The position numbers were made by a program, and so were the translations under genes. Positions 51,209 through 59,569 of a stretch of DNA of 64,000 nucleotides are shown in pieces. Under the pieces are notes generated by a model. That model was not told the origin of the DNA and searched no databases. It saw nothing but the letters and a program-made list of their open reading frames with translations. The stretch is taken from contig NZ_JAHLZZ010000001.1 in NCBI RefSeq assembly GCF_018967845.1, forward strand, positions 4,154,001 through 4,218,000, read 5' to 3'. Origin of the DNA: Hymenobacter siberiensis. Lineage in GTDB: Bacteria; Bacteroidota; Bacteroidia; Cytophagales; Hymenobacteraceae. Each line of letters starts with the position of its first letter. Position 1 is the stretch's first letter.

Positions 51209-53377
51209 ATGTCTTTTCCTCGCTTGAAGGTCGGCCTGTATGCCTTTTTGGTGGCAGCCGTGTTTGTTCTGGCATCCTACCGGCTGTTCCGCCGGTCCGA
51301 CTCGGCAGTACCGAGCAAGGACCAGGTGCTGATTGGCCTCATGCTGAGTGGCCTTTCGTCGCAGCATTACCAGCCCGAAAAAGTTGACGACAATTTTTCG
51401 AAACGCGTTTTCGACCTGTATCTGAAGCACCTGGACTACCGCAAGCAGTTCCTGCTCGCGACCGACATAGAGCAGCTGCGCCCCTACCAGACCCGGATTG
51501 ATGATGAGGTAAAAAGCGGCACTCATGAGTTTCTCGACCTCAGCACCAAGCTGATGACCGAGCGCACCAAGGAGATGCAGGGCCTGTACCGCGACATTCT
51601 GGCCAAGCCGTTTGACTTTACCACGGACGAAACGTTCCAGACCGATTTCGAGAAAGCCGCCTTCCCCGCCGATAAGGCGGCCCAGCGCGAGCTGTGGCGC
51701 AAGCTGCTGAAGTACGAAACCCTGAGCCGCGTTTCGGAAATGATGGAAGCCCAGGACAAGGCCAAGGAGGCCAAGCCCAGCGCTGCTACCGCCGCGCCTG
51801 CCGCCGCCGATGCCTCGGCCCCCACCGCCGCCGAGCCCGTGCGCACGCCCGCTCAGATGGAGGCCGAAGCCCGCAAGCGCGTGCTGAAATACTACGACGA
51901 CCAGTTCGAGGAAATCAACGATACCGACGCCAACGAGCGCCTCGCGACCTACGCCAACACCATTGCCAATACCTACGACCCGCACACCGAATACTTCGCC
52001 CCCAAAGCCAAGGAGGATTTCGACTACGAAATGACCGGCCGCTTTGAAGGCATCGGGGCCACGCTGCGCGAGAAGGATGGGCTGATTTACATCGAGGAGA
52101 TTATTCCCGGCTCGGCCTCGGCCCGGCAGGGCGACTTGAAGAAGGGCGACGCTATTCTGCGCGTGGCCCAGGGCGCGGCCGAGCCGGTGAGCATCGAGGG
52201 CTGGCACACAGCGAAAGCGGTGACCCTGATTCGGGGCAAAAAAGGCTCGGAAGTGCGCATGACGGTGAAAAAGCCGGATGGCAGCACCAAGATTATCCCA
52301 ATTATCCGCGACGTAGTGGTGGTGGATGAAAAGTACGCGCAGTCTTCTATCATAACTGAGAAGGGCCAGAAAATTGGCTACCTGCGCCTGCCCGGCTTCT
52401 ATGCCGATTTCAACGACAACGGCGGCCGCAGCTCGTCGGATGACGTGAAAAAGGAGCTGGCAAAGCTGAACGCCGAAGGCGTGAAAGGCATTGTGATGGA
52501 CCTGCGCTTTAACGGCGGCGGCTCGCTGAGCGACGCAGTTTCGATGGCCGGCCTGTTTATGCCCAGCGGCCCCATGGTACAGGTGCGCGACGGCCAGGGC
52601 CACACCCAGGTGCTGACCGATAACGACCCACGCGTGCAGTACAGTGGCCCACTGGTGCTGCTGGTGAACAAGTACAGCGCCTCGGCTTCCGAAATTCTGG
52701 CCGCTGCCATTCAGGACTACCACCGGGGCGTGATTATGGGCTCGACCAGCACGTATGGCAAGGGCACGGTGCAGCGCATCTTCGACCTGGACGAGGCCCT
52801 GCCTTCGGAGCTGAACAGCGTGAAGCCGATTGGCTCGCTCAAGCTCACTACCCAGAAATTCTACCGCGTGAACGGGGGCTCAACCCAGTTTAAAGGCGTG
52901 GCCTCCGATATTGTGGTGCCGGACCTGTACTCCTACCTCGATGAGGGCGAAAAAGAGTCGGACTACCCGCTGAAATGGGATGAGATTCAGCCCGCCCGCT
53001 ACCGCACCTGGGATGCCCCGCCCGCACTCGATAAGCTCCGTGCCAGCAGCAAGGCCCGCGTGGCAACCAATTCCAGCTTTAAGGTGATGGATGAGATGGT
53101 GAAGAGCATGCGTAAACGCAAGGACGAAACTACGGTTTCGCTCAAGCTAAGCACCTACCGCGCCGAACAGCAGCAGTCGAAAGCCATTTCGGACCGCTAC
53201 GAGGCCGCCCAAAAGACCAACACCGCCCTGGCCTTCTCGCCCCTGGCCGCCGACGTGCGCGCCGTGGGTGGCGACACGGTGAAGGTGAACCGGGCCGCCC
53301 GCTTCACCAAGAGCCTGAAGAAGGACATCACCATCGGCGAAGCCGTGGCGGTGATTCAGGACGAAATAAATCACTGA
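51209..53377 (+). CDS. C-terminal processing protease (S41, tail-specific protease Prc-like)
   Basis: 722 residues from ATG 51209 (MSFPRLKVGLYAFLVAAVFVLASYRLF), chosen because the promoter motif lies inside the longer open frame. An N-terminal signal anchor is followed by a helical Prc-type domain (KRVFDLYLKHLDYRKQFLLATDIEQL), an Ala/Pro-rich insert near residues 190-215, a PDZ domain (FEGIGATLREKDGLIYIEEIIPG) and the S41 core. The Ser-Lys dyad is in KYSASASEILAAA and TYGKGTVQ. The C-terminal domain is Lys-rich. It degrades or matures periplasmic proteins with non-polar C-termini. It is monocistronic with a terminator at 53412-53442. Confidence 0.95.
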   Translation: MSFPRLKVGLYAFLVAAVFVLASYRLFRRSDSAVPSKDQVLIGLMLSGLSSQHYQPEKVDDNFSKRVFDLYLKHLDYRKQFLLATDIEQLRPYQTRIDDEVKSGTHEFLDLSTKLMTERTKEMQGLYRDILAKPFDFTTDETFQTDFEKAAFPADKAAQRELWRKLLKYETLSRVSEMMEAQDKAKEAKPSAATAAPAAADASAPTAAEPVRTPAQMEAEARKRVLKYYDDQFEEINDTDANERLATYANTIANTYDPHTEYFAPKAKEDFDYEMTGRFEGIGATLREKDGLIYIEEIIPGSASARQGDLKKGDAILRVAQGAAEPVSIEGWHTAKAVTLIRGKKGSEVRMTVKKPDGSTKIIPIIRDVVVVDEKYAQSSIITEKGQKIGYLRLPGFYADFNDNGGRSSSDDVKKELAKLNAEGVKGIVMDLRFNGGGSLSDAVSMAGLFMPSGPMVQVRDGQGHTQVLTDNDPRVQYSGPLVLLVNKYSASASEILAAAIQDYHRGVIMGSTSTYGKGTVQRIFDLDEALPSELNSVKPIGSLKLTTQKFYRVNGGSTQFKGVASDIVVPDLYSYLDEGEKESDYPLKWDEIQPARYRTWDAPPALDKLRASSKARVATNSSFKVMDEMVKSMRKRKDETTVSLKLSTYRAEQQQSKAISDRYEAAQKTNTALAFSPLAADVRAVGGDTVKVNRAARFTKSLKKDITIGEAVAVIQDEINH

Positions 53378-53411
53378 TTTTCGCGGATTAACCTTGATTT
53401 CGCTGATTGAG

Positions 53412-53442
53412 AATGCCCCGGCTCTGGTTGAGTCGGGGCATT
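53412..53442 (+). terminator. Terminator after the S41 protease
   Basis: Stem AATGCCCCG / CGGGGCATT with a 13-nt loop and T-run. Just upstream, 53380-53408 is a half-copy of the CGCGGATT-type repeat (TTTTCGCGGATTAACC). Confidence 0.75.
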
Positions 53443-53620
53443 TTTCATTGGCTTTCGCAGCCTTTCATCTCATTAGCAAATTTCCCTTCTATTACTAATA
53501 CCACTAACCGTTAATCTTGCAACATAACCACTTGATTAACAACACTTATTTTGTTAGTAAATTTGTCAAAAAAATTAGTAATTAGACAATTAAAAACCTG
53601 TCCTATGCTATTTACTTAGC

Positions 53621-54709
53621 ATGACGACTCAAGAGGAAACCCGCATTATCCCGCTCAATCCGCCGGTAGCCGCTATCGCCGATGAGCAACAGCAGAAGCT
53701 AGCTGACAAAACCTGACGCAAGTCTATTCCGGCGCAGGTTTTCCTCAACTATTTCTTTGCTATCAACTATCACATTCGGAAAAACGACGATGCCCTCGGT
53801 GGCTTGCAGAACCTGCCGTTTTTCCGCAGCCACCAAGCCCAGCTGAGCGAGGCCGACGTGACCGCGCTTACCAAGATGCTGCATACCAGCTGGAGCACCG
53901 AGTACGCCCTGCGCGCCACGGCCGAGCTGGGCGACGAGAACTTCCTGCGCAATGCCCTGCACTGGACGTTCCCGCAAGCATACCACGCCATCTGGTCGGG
54001 TCTGCAGGCTTTTTTGTACACCACCGGTGTGCGCTCGAACAACGGCCAGCTTATGCGCCGCGAGGTGGGCCGGCTGGTGGTAAAGAATGCCTACCCGCGC
54101 CCGGTGTCGTTCTATGCGGCCGGAGCTTATGGCGATTTCAGCATTCACCGCCTGCCGCTGGCCGGCTACAAGGCCGGGCTGCACATTGCCAGCCAGGAGA
54201 TTGACGCGCAGGCGCAGGTAGGCCAGTTCCTGCGCACCACCCGCAAGATGCAGGCGCAGTGGACCCGCGCCCAGGTGCAGACTAATCCCAACACGGCCAT
54301 CCGCAGCCAGAAAACCGGCCGGCCGCTGGATAAATGGACGGCCGCGCACTGGCAGCAGATTACCTGGCGACTGGGCTACACCACCATTTTCGATTTGCTG
54401 GGCCGCCTGCGCATCTCGCAAACCAGCCGCGAGATTGAGCGCTACGTGGAGGCCGATATTGACTTCCGCCTCTTCCACGCCTCGCTGCTCAACATCGTGA
54501 GTTACCTCAACGGCGTGCACGAAACCTACGTGGCCAAGGCCCTGGGTCTGGAGCGCTACCGCCAGCTGGTGGCCGAGTTGCCGCTGCACCTGCAGGCGGG
54601 CTTCGTGCAGGAGCGGCTGCGCACCCGCGTCGAGCCGGTGCTGGCCCCTACCCCGCCGAGCGCCCCGGCGCTGGCTACAGAGGCCCCGCACTACCGCATG
54701 GCCGCTTAG
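53621..54709 (+). pseudogene. Orphan gene interrupted by an in-frame TGA
   Basis: From ATG 53621 the frame encodes MTTQEETRIIPLNPPVAAI...LADKT, then TGA at 53714-53716. It continues in the same frame without another stop to 54709: RKSIPAQVFLNYFFAINYH, ALHWTFPQAYHAIWSGLQAFLYTTG, IERYVEADIDFRLFHASLLNIVSYLNG. The codon context is ACC TGA CGC; a single change from CGA would restore about 362 residues. TGA followed by C is also a leaky context, so readthrough is possible. No ATG lies between the stop and 53804. The protein is helical and soluble. RNALHWTFPQAYHAIW recalls a HEPN-type helix, but I cannot assign the family. The upstream 120 bp are strongly A/T-rich. Confidence 0.65.
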
Positions 54710-54784
54710 TGTATCAACCACGGATTGGCTGCGCCATCCCTTGATTCGCCCGGAATTTTCGGATTCCACAGATTTTGTGAACGG

Positions 54785-54812
54785 AAAGCCGCTCCGGTTT
54801 CGGAGCGGCTTT
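54785..54812. terminator. Rho-independent terminator in the loop of the repeat upstream of lysS
   Basis: Stem AAAGCCGCTCCG / CGGAGCGGCTTT with loop GTTT and a T-run. Confidence 0.85.
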
Positions 54813-54821
54813 TTCGTGCCG

Positions 54822-54829
54822 TACTTTTG
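54822..54829 (+). promoter_or_regulatory. Candidate Bacteroidota -7 element (TACTTTTG) for lysS
   Basis: Exact TAnnTTTG match just after the terminator. It predicts a 5' leader of about 120 nt, most of which is the right arm of the inverted repeat. Confidence 0.45.
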
Positions 54830-54954
54830 TGGTTCACTTTTTACTTACCGCGTCTGAGCACTTGGCTTCTAGGTGTTCCGATTGGCTCGCCTGAATCGTC
54901 CACAAAATCCGTGGAATTCGAAAAATCCGAGTGAATCCGTGGTTCAGATAATTT

Positions 54955-56505
54955 ATGCAACACCTTAGCGAACAAGAAATCCTGCGCCGTCAGAAACTCG
55001 AAGAGCTGGAAAAGCTGGGCATTGAAGCATACCCATCGGCCCTGGTGGACGTGACGTTTTACGCCAAGGAAATCCACGACAACTATCACGTTGAGCTGAA
55101 TAATTTTCAGGACGTGACGCTGGCCGGGCGGCTGATGTCGTCGCGGGTGATGGGCAAGGCCTCGTTCGCCGAGCTGATGGACACCACGGGCCGCATTCAG
55201 CTCTATATCAACCGGGACGAAATCTGCCCCGGCGAGGACAAGACGCTGTACAACGTGGTGTTCAAGAAGCTGCTCGATTTGGGCGACTTCATCAGCGTGA
55301 AAGGCCACGTATTCAAGACGCAGGTGGGCGAAACCTCCGTGCATGTCACGGAGCTGAAATTACTTTCGAAAGCCCTGCGCCCCCTGCCCGTGGTGAAAAC
55401 CCAGAAGGACGAAGCCACCGGCGAAATCGTGACTTACGACGCCTTCACCGACCCCGAGCAGCGCTACCGCCAGCGCTACGTGGACCTGGCCGTGAACCCC
55501 GCCGTGCGCGACACCTTCATCAAGCGCACCCAGCTGGTGCAGTCGATGCGTAATTTCCTGAACGACAAGGGTTACCTGGAAGTGGAAACCCCGATTCTGC
55601 AGCCGCTGTACGGCGGCGCGGCGGCTCGCCCTTTCACCACGCACCACAACACGCTGGACATGACGCTGTACCTGCGCATTGCCAACGAGTTGTATCTCAA
55701 GCGCCTGATTGTGGGCGGGTTCGATGGCGTGTACGAGTTCAGCAAGGACTTCCGCAACGAGGGCATGTCGCGCTTCCACAACCCCGAGTTCACCCAGATG
55801 GAGCTCTACGTGGCCTACAAGGACTACGCCTGGATGATGGACCTGGTGGAGGAAATGGTGGAGCGCGTAGCCATGGCCCTGCACGGCAAAACCGAAGTGC
55901 AGGTGGGCGCGAACGTCATCAACTTCCAGCGGCCCTGGCAGCGCTACACCATGTTCGAGGCCATCGAGAAGTACACCGGCAAGGCCATCGGCGAGATGGA
56001 CGAAGAGGCCCTGCGTGCCACCGCCCAGGAGCTGAACGTGCACGTGGACCCCAGCATGGGCAAATCGAAGCTCATTGATGAGATTTTTGGTGAGCACGTC
56101 GAGCCCAAGCTCATCCAGCCCACCTTCATCACCGATTACCCGGTGGAAATGTCGCCACTGGCCAAGAAGCACCGCGACCGCCCCGGTCTGGTAGAGCGCT
56201 TCGAGGCGGTTTGCAACGGCAAGGAAATCTGCAACGCTTTCTCGGAGCTCAACGACCCCATCGACCAGCGCCAACGCTTCGAGGACCAGCTGGAGCTGGG
56301 CAAGCGCGGCGACACCGAAGCCATGGTGCTCGACGAGGATTTCCTCCGCGCCCTGGAGTACGGCATGCCGCCCACGGCCGGCCTGGGCATCGGCATCGAC
56401 CGTCTGAGCATGATTATGACCAACTCCCCGTCGATTCAGGACGTGCTGTTCTTCCCGCAGATGAAGCCGGAGAACGTGCAGAAGGAGAAGCACGAGGAGA
56501 AGTAA
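54955..56505 (+). CDS. lysS: Lysyl-tRNA synthetase, class II
   Basis: 516 residues. The N-terminal OB-fold anticodon-binding domain covers about 60-165 (VTLAGRLMSSRVMGKASFAEL). Class II motif 1 is around VETPILQPLYGGAAARPF, motif 2 is FSKDFRNEGMSRFHNPEFTQME, and motif 3 is GLGIGIDRLSMIMTN. Lysine-recognition segments EICNAFSELNDPIDQRQRF and TDYPVEMSPLAKKHR are present. It charges tRNA-Lys. The leader includes a repeat arm, and a repeat plus terminator follow the gene. Confidence 0.97.
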   Translation: MQHLSEQEILRRQKLEELEKLGIEAYPSALVDVTFYAKEIHDNYHVELNNFQDVTLAGRLMSSRVMGKASFAELMDTTGRIQLYINRDEICPGEDKTLYNVVFKKLLDLGDFISVKGHVFKTQVGETSVHVTELKLLSKALRPLPVVKTQKDEATGEIVTYDAFTDPEQRYRQRYVDLAVNPAVRDTFIKRTQLVQSMRNFLNDKGYLEVETPILQPLYGGAAARPFTTHHNTLDMTLYLRIANELYLKRLIVGGFDGVYEFSKDFRNEGMSRFHNPEFTQMELYVAYKDYAWMMDLVEEMVERVAMALHGKTEVQVGANVINFQRPWQRYTMFEAIEKYTGKAIGEMDEEALRATAQELNVHVDPSMGKSKLIDEIFGEHVEPKLIQPTFITDYPVEMSPLAKKHRDRPGLVERFEAVCNGKEICNAFSELNDPIDQRQRFEDQLELGKRGDTEAMVLDEDFLRALEYGMPPTAGLGIGIDRLSMIMTNSPSIQDVLFFPQMKPENVQKEKHEEK

Positions 56506-56511
56506 GCCGGC

Positions 56512-56581
56512 TGTCATCCTGAGCTTGCGAACCGAAGGTCCTTGGCTACGCCGACCTTCGGTTCGCAAGCTCAGGATGACA
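56512..56581. repeat. Perfect 29-bp inverted repeat (TGTCATCCTGAGCTTGCG family)
   Basis: Arms 56512-56540 and 56553-56581 are exact inverted copies with a 12-nt loop. Located 6 bp after the lysS stop. Only copy of this family in the window. Confidence 0.9.
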
Positions 56582-56598
56582 GGACAGCCCTAAAATCG

Positions 56599-56638
56599 GA
56601 AAAGCCCCACACGAAATATCATGCGGGGCTTTTCTTTT
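56599..56638 (+). terminator. Rho-independent terminator after lysS
   Basis: Stem GAAAAGCCCC / GGGGCTTTTC with a 16-nt loop followed by TTTT. The remaining gap to 56859 shows nothing recognised. Confidence 0.75.
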
Positions 56639-56859
56639 ACAATCGCCCTACCCTTCAAACCGCTTTTCTTGGCAGAAGCTTGCGATGGGATGTCTGATTT
56701 TGCTACCGAGTTGTTTAACCAATTTCGGTAGAAGCTCCTACGTCCGGCAATTTTGCTGGCAATATTTTCGGCCTTCTTTCAAGGCGATTGTAAGGAGTTT
56801 TACGCAGCGGTACCACGCTGGGTTACAGTAGTGAAGAAAATATTTCCTGACTGCCGGCC

Positions 56860-57222
56860 CTACAGGTTGGGCTGGTGGCGGGTATCGTCGCCGAAACCAT
56901 CGTAGTCGGTATTATCCTCGTTTTGGGTGTGGACCGTGGAAGGCGTGCCGGTGCCCAGGTTTTGCAGGAGGCGGTCGGCGGCCTGTTTGTCTTCGCTCAC
57001 GGCAGCGTCGGGGTTGGTGTGGGCGGAAGGGGCCTGGCCCTGTGCTTTGGCCAGGGCATCCTTTACCAGCTTGCTGAGGTCGCCGCCAAACTTGGTGGCC
57101 GACTTGCGCAGGTTAGAGCGGGCGTCGTCGCCGGTTTCGGGGGCCAGCAGCAGGCCGGCCACGATGCCGGCGGTAGCTCCGGCGATGAGCGAGAAAATGA
57201 CTTTGCCTTTGTCGTCTTTCAT
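56860..57222 (-). CDS. YtxH-domain stress protein
   Basis: 120 residues. The N-terminus KVIFSLIAGATAGIVAGLLLAPETGDDARSNL is a single glycine-rich membrane helix followed by the LLAPxxG motif of YtxH proteins, then a helical stretch (KFGGDLSKLVKDALAKAQ) and a disordered Asp/Asn/Thr-rich tail. YtxH proteins are general-stress membrane proteins of unknown biochemical role. It lies directly downstream of a second YtxH gene, with a terminator between them. Confidence 0.85.
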   Translation of the reverse strand: MKDDKGKVIFSLIAGATAGIVAGLLLAPETGDDARSNLRKSATKFGGDLSKLVKDALAKAQGQAPSAHTNPDAAVSEDKQAADRLLQNLGTGTPSTVHTQNEDNTDYDGFGDDTRHQPNL

Positions 57223-57293
57223 GGGTTTGCAGGAAAATGGAGAAATCTGATTATTTCTTAACGGGAAAGCGGGGCGGCTGGTTGGACCACAAA

Positions 57294-57323
57294 AAAGCTC
57301 CGCACCTTGCGGCGCGGAGCTTT
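57294..57323 (-). terminator. Terminator between the two YtxH genes
   Basis: Stem AAAGCTCCGC / GCGGAGCTTT; on the minus strand it is followed by TTTTTTG. Confidence 0.8.
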
Positions 57324-57346
57324 AAGTAAGCTAGCTAAAAGCCGGA

Positions 57347-57784
57347 TTACATATCGTTCAGCATTTTGGTGATTTCGGCTTTGCCTTTGCCGAGCTTGTC
57401 CTGCAGCTTGCCCACCAGCTCGTCACCTTTGCCTTCGGCATAGGTCAGGTCCTCGTCGGTCAGCTGCGCATACTGCTGCTTCAGCTTGCCTTTAACTTCG
57501 TCCCAGGTGCCTTTCATCTTCAGGCTGCTGCCGGACAGGGTCACGCCCATATCCTCCAGCTTGCCGGCGTATTCTTTGAATTTATTTTCGAGGTCGGAGC
57601 CCAGCTTGGTAGCTTGCTCGCCGAGTTGGCCGCTGTATTTTGTAGCAGCGCCTTTCCAGTTCTCACGAGTAGCCGAACCTTTATCGGGAGCCAGCAGCAT
57701 ACCGGCAATAATGCCAGCGCCGGCACCGGCGAGAGCAGCTAAAAGGATTTTACCAGCGTTGTTGTCTTCTTCTTGGTACGACAT
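57347..57784 (-). CDS. YtxH plus CsbD-like stress protein
   Basis: 145 residues from ATG 57784 (MSYQEEDNNAGKILLAALAGAGAG); the long upstream open frame has no protein-like features. Residues 10-45 are a YtxH-type Gly/Ala membrane segment ending in MLLAPDKGSATREN. Residues about 85-145 look like a CsbD domain: LKMKGTWDEVKGKLKQQYAQLTDEDLTYAEGKGDELVGKLQDKLGK. CsbD is a sigma-B-type stress protein in other bacteria. Joining both modules in one chain, beside a YtxH-only gene, suggests a small stress locus at the membrane. Confidence 0.85.
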   Translation of the reverse strand: MSYQEEDNNAGKILLAALAGAGAGIIAGMLLAPDKGSATRENWKGAATKYSGQLGEQATKLGSDLENKFKEYAGKLEDMGVTLSGSSLKMKGTWDEVKGKLKQQYAQLTDEDLTYAEGKGDELVGKLQDKLGKGKAEITKMLNDM

Positions 57785-58033
57785 GGTGTAGGGTAATGAA
57801 GGGTGAATGGGGGTTAGAGTTCGTTTAGAGCAGCGCGGGCCCGAATTCAAAACTACGCGTTTTGTTTGCGGCGGCGTTTGGTTATGGCTGACTATACGAA
57901 AGGCTCCGCCCGGGGTTGAGCTTACGGGCAAATTTTCCGTAGCGACATCCGCATTCCTCAATATCCAGGTTTACGGCCGGGCCAAATCCCGGGCGGGCAG
58001 TGTAGCTTCGCCCCTCTCCTACTTTCTGGCACC

Positions 58034-58285
58034 ATGAAAAAGCATTGGATTTGGGGTGTGGCCCTGCTGCTGGGCGCAGCTTCGTGCCAGCGCCACGCCG
58101 TGCCCACGGCCACGGCCGCCGCCTGCATCGATTCGAGCAAAATCAACCCGCAGGGCATCTGCCCCATGAATTACGACCCCGTGTGCGGCTGCGACGGCAA
58201 GACCTACCCCAACCGCTGCGCGGCCACCAACGCGGGCGTGCGCTCCACCACGCCCGGCCCCTGCGCCCCGGCTCCGGCCAAATAA
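58034..58285 (+). CDS. Kazal-type serine protease inhibitor lipoprotein
   Basis: 83 residues. A signal with a lipobox-like LLGAASC (Cys18) is followed by a Kazal domain: six cysteines spaced as in ACIDSSKINPQGIC, PMNYDPVCGCDGKTYPNRC and GPC. The CPxxYDPVCGCDGKTYxNxC pattern is the Kazal signature. Kazal domains block serine proteases by a canonical loop; on a bacterial surface lipoprotein this could guard against secreted or predatory proteases. The target is unknown. It ends 12 bp before the next gene on the same strand, so they may be co-transcribed. Confidence 0.88.
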   Translation: MKKHWIWGVALLLGAASCQRHAVPTATAAACIDSSKINPQGICPMNYDPVCGCDGKTYPNRCAATNAGVRSTTPGPCAPAPAK

Positions 58286-58297
58286 TCCTTCGTGTTG

Positions 58298-59236
58298 ATG
58301 TCTGCCAAAGCCCGCTACCACGACTTCTGCCGCACCGCGCCCGATGTGCCGGTGTTCGGCCAGCCATGGTACCTGGATGCCTGCGCCGAAGGCGGCACCT
58401 GGGACGTGGTACTGGCCGAAGATAAAGGCCGTGTAGTGGCCGCCCTGCCATATTTCTGCAAGCAGAAGGGTCCATTTCGGTACGTCACCATGCCGCCCTT
58501 CGTGAAATGGCTGGGGCCATATGTGCTGCCCGAATTCCGGGGCCGGCTGCCCCAGGAGCATGAGCTGCTGAAGGCGCTGCTGGCACAGTTGCCCGAGTTT
58601 GCGGCCTTCAAGCAGAACTTCTATCCTACTGCCACCAACTGGCTGCCATTTTACTGGGAGCAGTACCGCCAGACCACTTTTTATACCTACCGCCTGCACC
58701 AGCTGCGCAATTTGAAGGGGGTAGAAGCCGGCCTGGGCACCGGCATCCGGCGCGATATCCGACTGGCCCGCCAGCAAGTGCGGGTGGTACACGACTTGCC
58801 GCTCGAGGAATTCTACCGCGTCAATCTACTCATTTTCACCCGGCAGGGCCTGCCTGCACCGTATTCGGCCGCGCAGTTTAGGCGGCTCGATGCGGCGCTG
58901 GCGGCGGCGGACTCCCGGCAGCTGTTTTTTGCCGTTGATGCGCAGGGCCGGGTGCATTCGGTGGCGTATTTGATTTGGGATGCCACCACGGCGTATTTTC
59001 TGCTGGCCGGCGACGACCCGGCGCTGCGGGCCAGCGGCGCGGGCGTACTGCTGGCCTGGGAGTGCATTCGCTACGCCAGTGAGGTTTTGAACCTGAATTG
59101 CTTTGATTTTGAAGGCAGCATGCTGCCGGGCGTGGAGCGGATTCGCGTGCGCTTCGGCGCGGTGCAAACGCCGTATTTCTTCGTATGGAAATACAATTCG
59201 CGGCTTTTTGAGTTGCTGGAGAAGCTGAAGCCGTAG
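58298..59236 (+). CDS. FemAB/GNAT-like acyltransferase
   Basis: 312 residues from ATG 58298; in-frame GTG and TTG codons directly upstream are alternatives. Two GNAT-like lobes are seen: PVFGQPWYLDACAEGGTWDVVLAEDKGRVVAALPYF in the first, and FFAVDAQGRVHSVAYLIWDATTAYFLLAGDDPALRASGAG...LLAWECIRYASE in the second, ending FDFEGSMLPGVERIRVRFGA. The last motif resembles the FemAB-like/methicillin-resistance-type family that transfers amino acids from tRNA or moves other acyl groups to surface polymers. Substrate unknown; cytoplasmic. Confidence 0.82.
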   Translation: MSAKARYHDFCRTAPDVPVFGQPWYLDACAEGGTWDVVLAEDKGRVVAALPYFCKQKGPFRYVTMPPFVKWLGPYVLPEFRGRLPQEHELLKALLAQLPEFAAFKQNFYPTATNWLPFYWEQYRQTTFYTYRLHQLRNLKGVEAGLGTGIRRDIRLARQQVRVVHDLPLEEFYRVNLLIFTRQGLPAPYSAAQFRRLDAALAAADSRQLFFAVDAQGRVHSVAYLIWDATTAYFLLAGDDPALRASGAGVLLAWECIRYASEVLNLNCFDFEGSMLPGVERIRVRFGAVQTPYFFVWKYNSRLFELLEKLKP

Positions 59237-59260
59237 AAGCGCATTTATTTGGTATCGTAC

Positions 59261-59523
59261 AGAACGGTCATGCTGAGCGCAGTCGAAGCATCTTTACCGC
59301 GAAGAGTAATCCAATCGAAAGGGGTTTAGTATTGGAGTTGTTTAGAAAGTCACAAAAGGTACTCAAACGGTGATGCAGCGCGCAGCGCAGCATCTTGCTC
59401 GCATCGTTGAACGGGCCTGACGATGCGAGCAAGATGCTGCGCTGCGCGCTGCATCACCGTTCGGGGACTTTCTAAACAGCTTCATTGCGGTAGAAATGCT
59501 TCGGCTCCGCTCAGCATGATAGT
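59261..59523. repeat. GTCATGC-family inverted repeat split by a MITE-like element
   Basis: The left arm ACGGTCATGCTGAGCGCAG...CATCTTTACCGC (to about 59300) and right arm GCGGTAGAAATGCTTCGG...GCTCAGCATGAT (from 59488) belong together. Between them lies MITE copy 3, which itself contains another GTCATGC-like hairpin. The 330-bp gap between the FemAB-like and cupin genes is made of these nested elements. Confidence 0.85.
59334..59483. mobile_element. MITE-like element (copy 3) nested in a repeat, with 3-bp target duplication
   Basis: Terminal repeats GGAGTTGTTTAGAAAGTC and GACTTTCTAAACAGCTTC. ATT occurs on both sides (59331-59333 and 59484-59486). The interior is a long, nearly perfect hairpin GTGATGCAGCGCGCAGCGC.../...GCGCTGCGCGCTGCATCAC. 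Confidence 0.85.
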
Positions 59524-59569
59524 CTTTTTTTCTTTTAGCTCAATTTACCCAATCCCATCCTCCCCAACA

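Larger units (their letters stand above)
54716..54944. repeat. Long imperfect inverted repeat (CCACGGATT...GATTTTGTG family) with terminator and promoter inside
   Basis: The left arm AACCACGGATT...ATTCCACAGATTTTGTG and right arm CACAAAATCCGTGGAATTCG...AATCCGTGGTT are inverted copies with indels. The element is related to 42756-42941. The loop carries a terminator (54785-54812) and a TACTTTTG promoter element (54822-54829) for lysS. Confidence 0.8.

Noticed and set aside
51107..52723. 538-codon open frame antisense to the S41 protease
   Set aside because: Low-complexity Gly/Val/His composition, opposite a clear protease.
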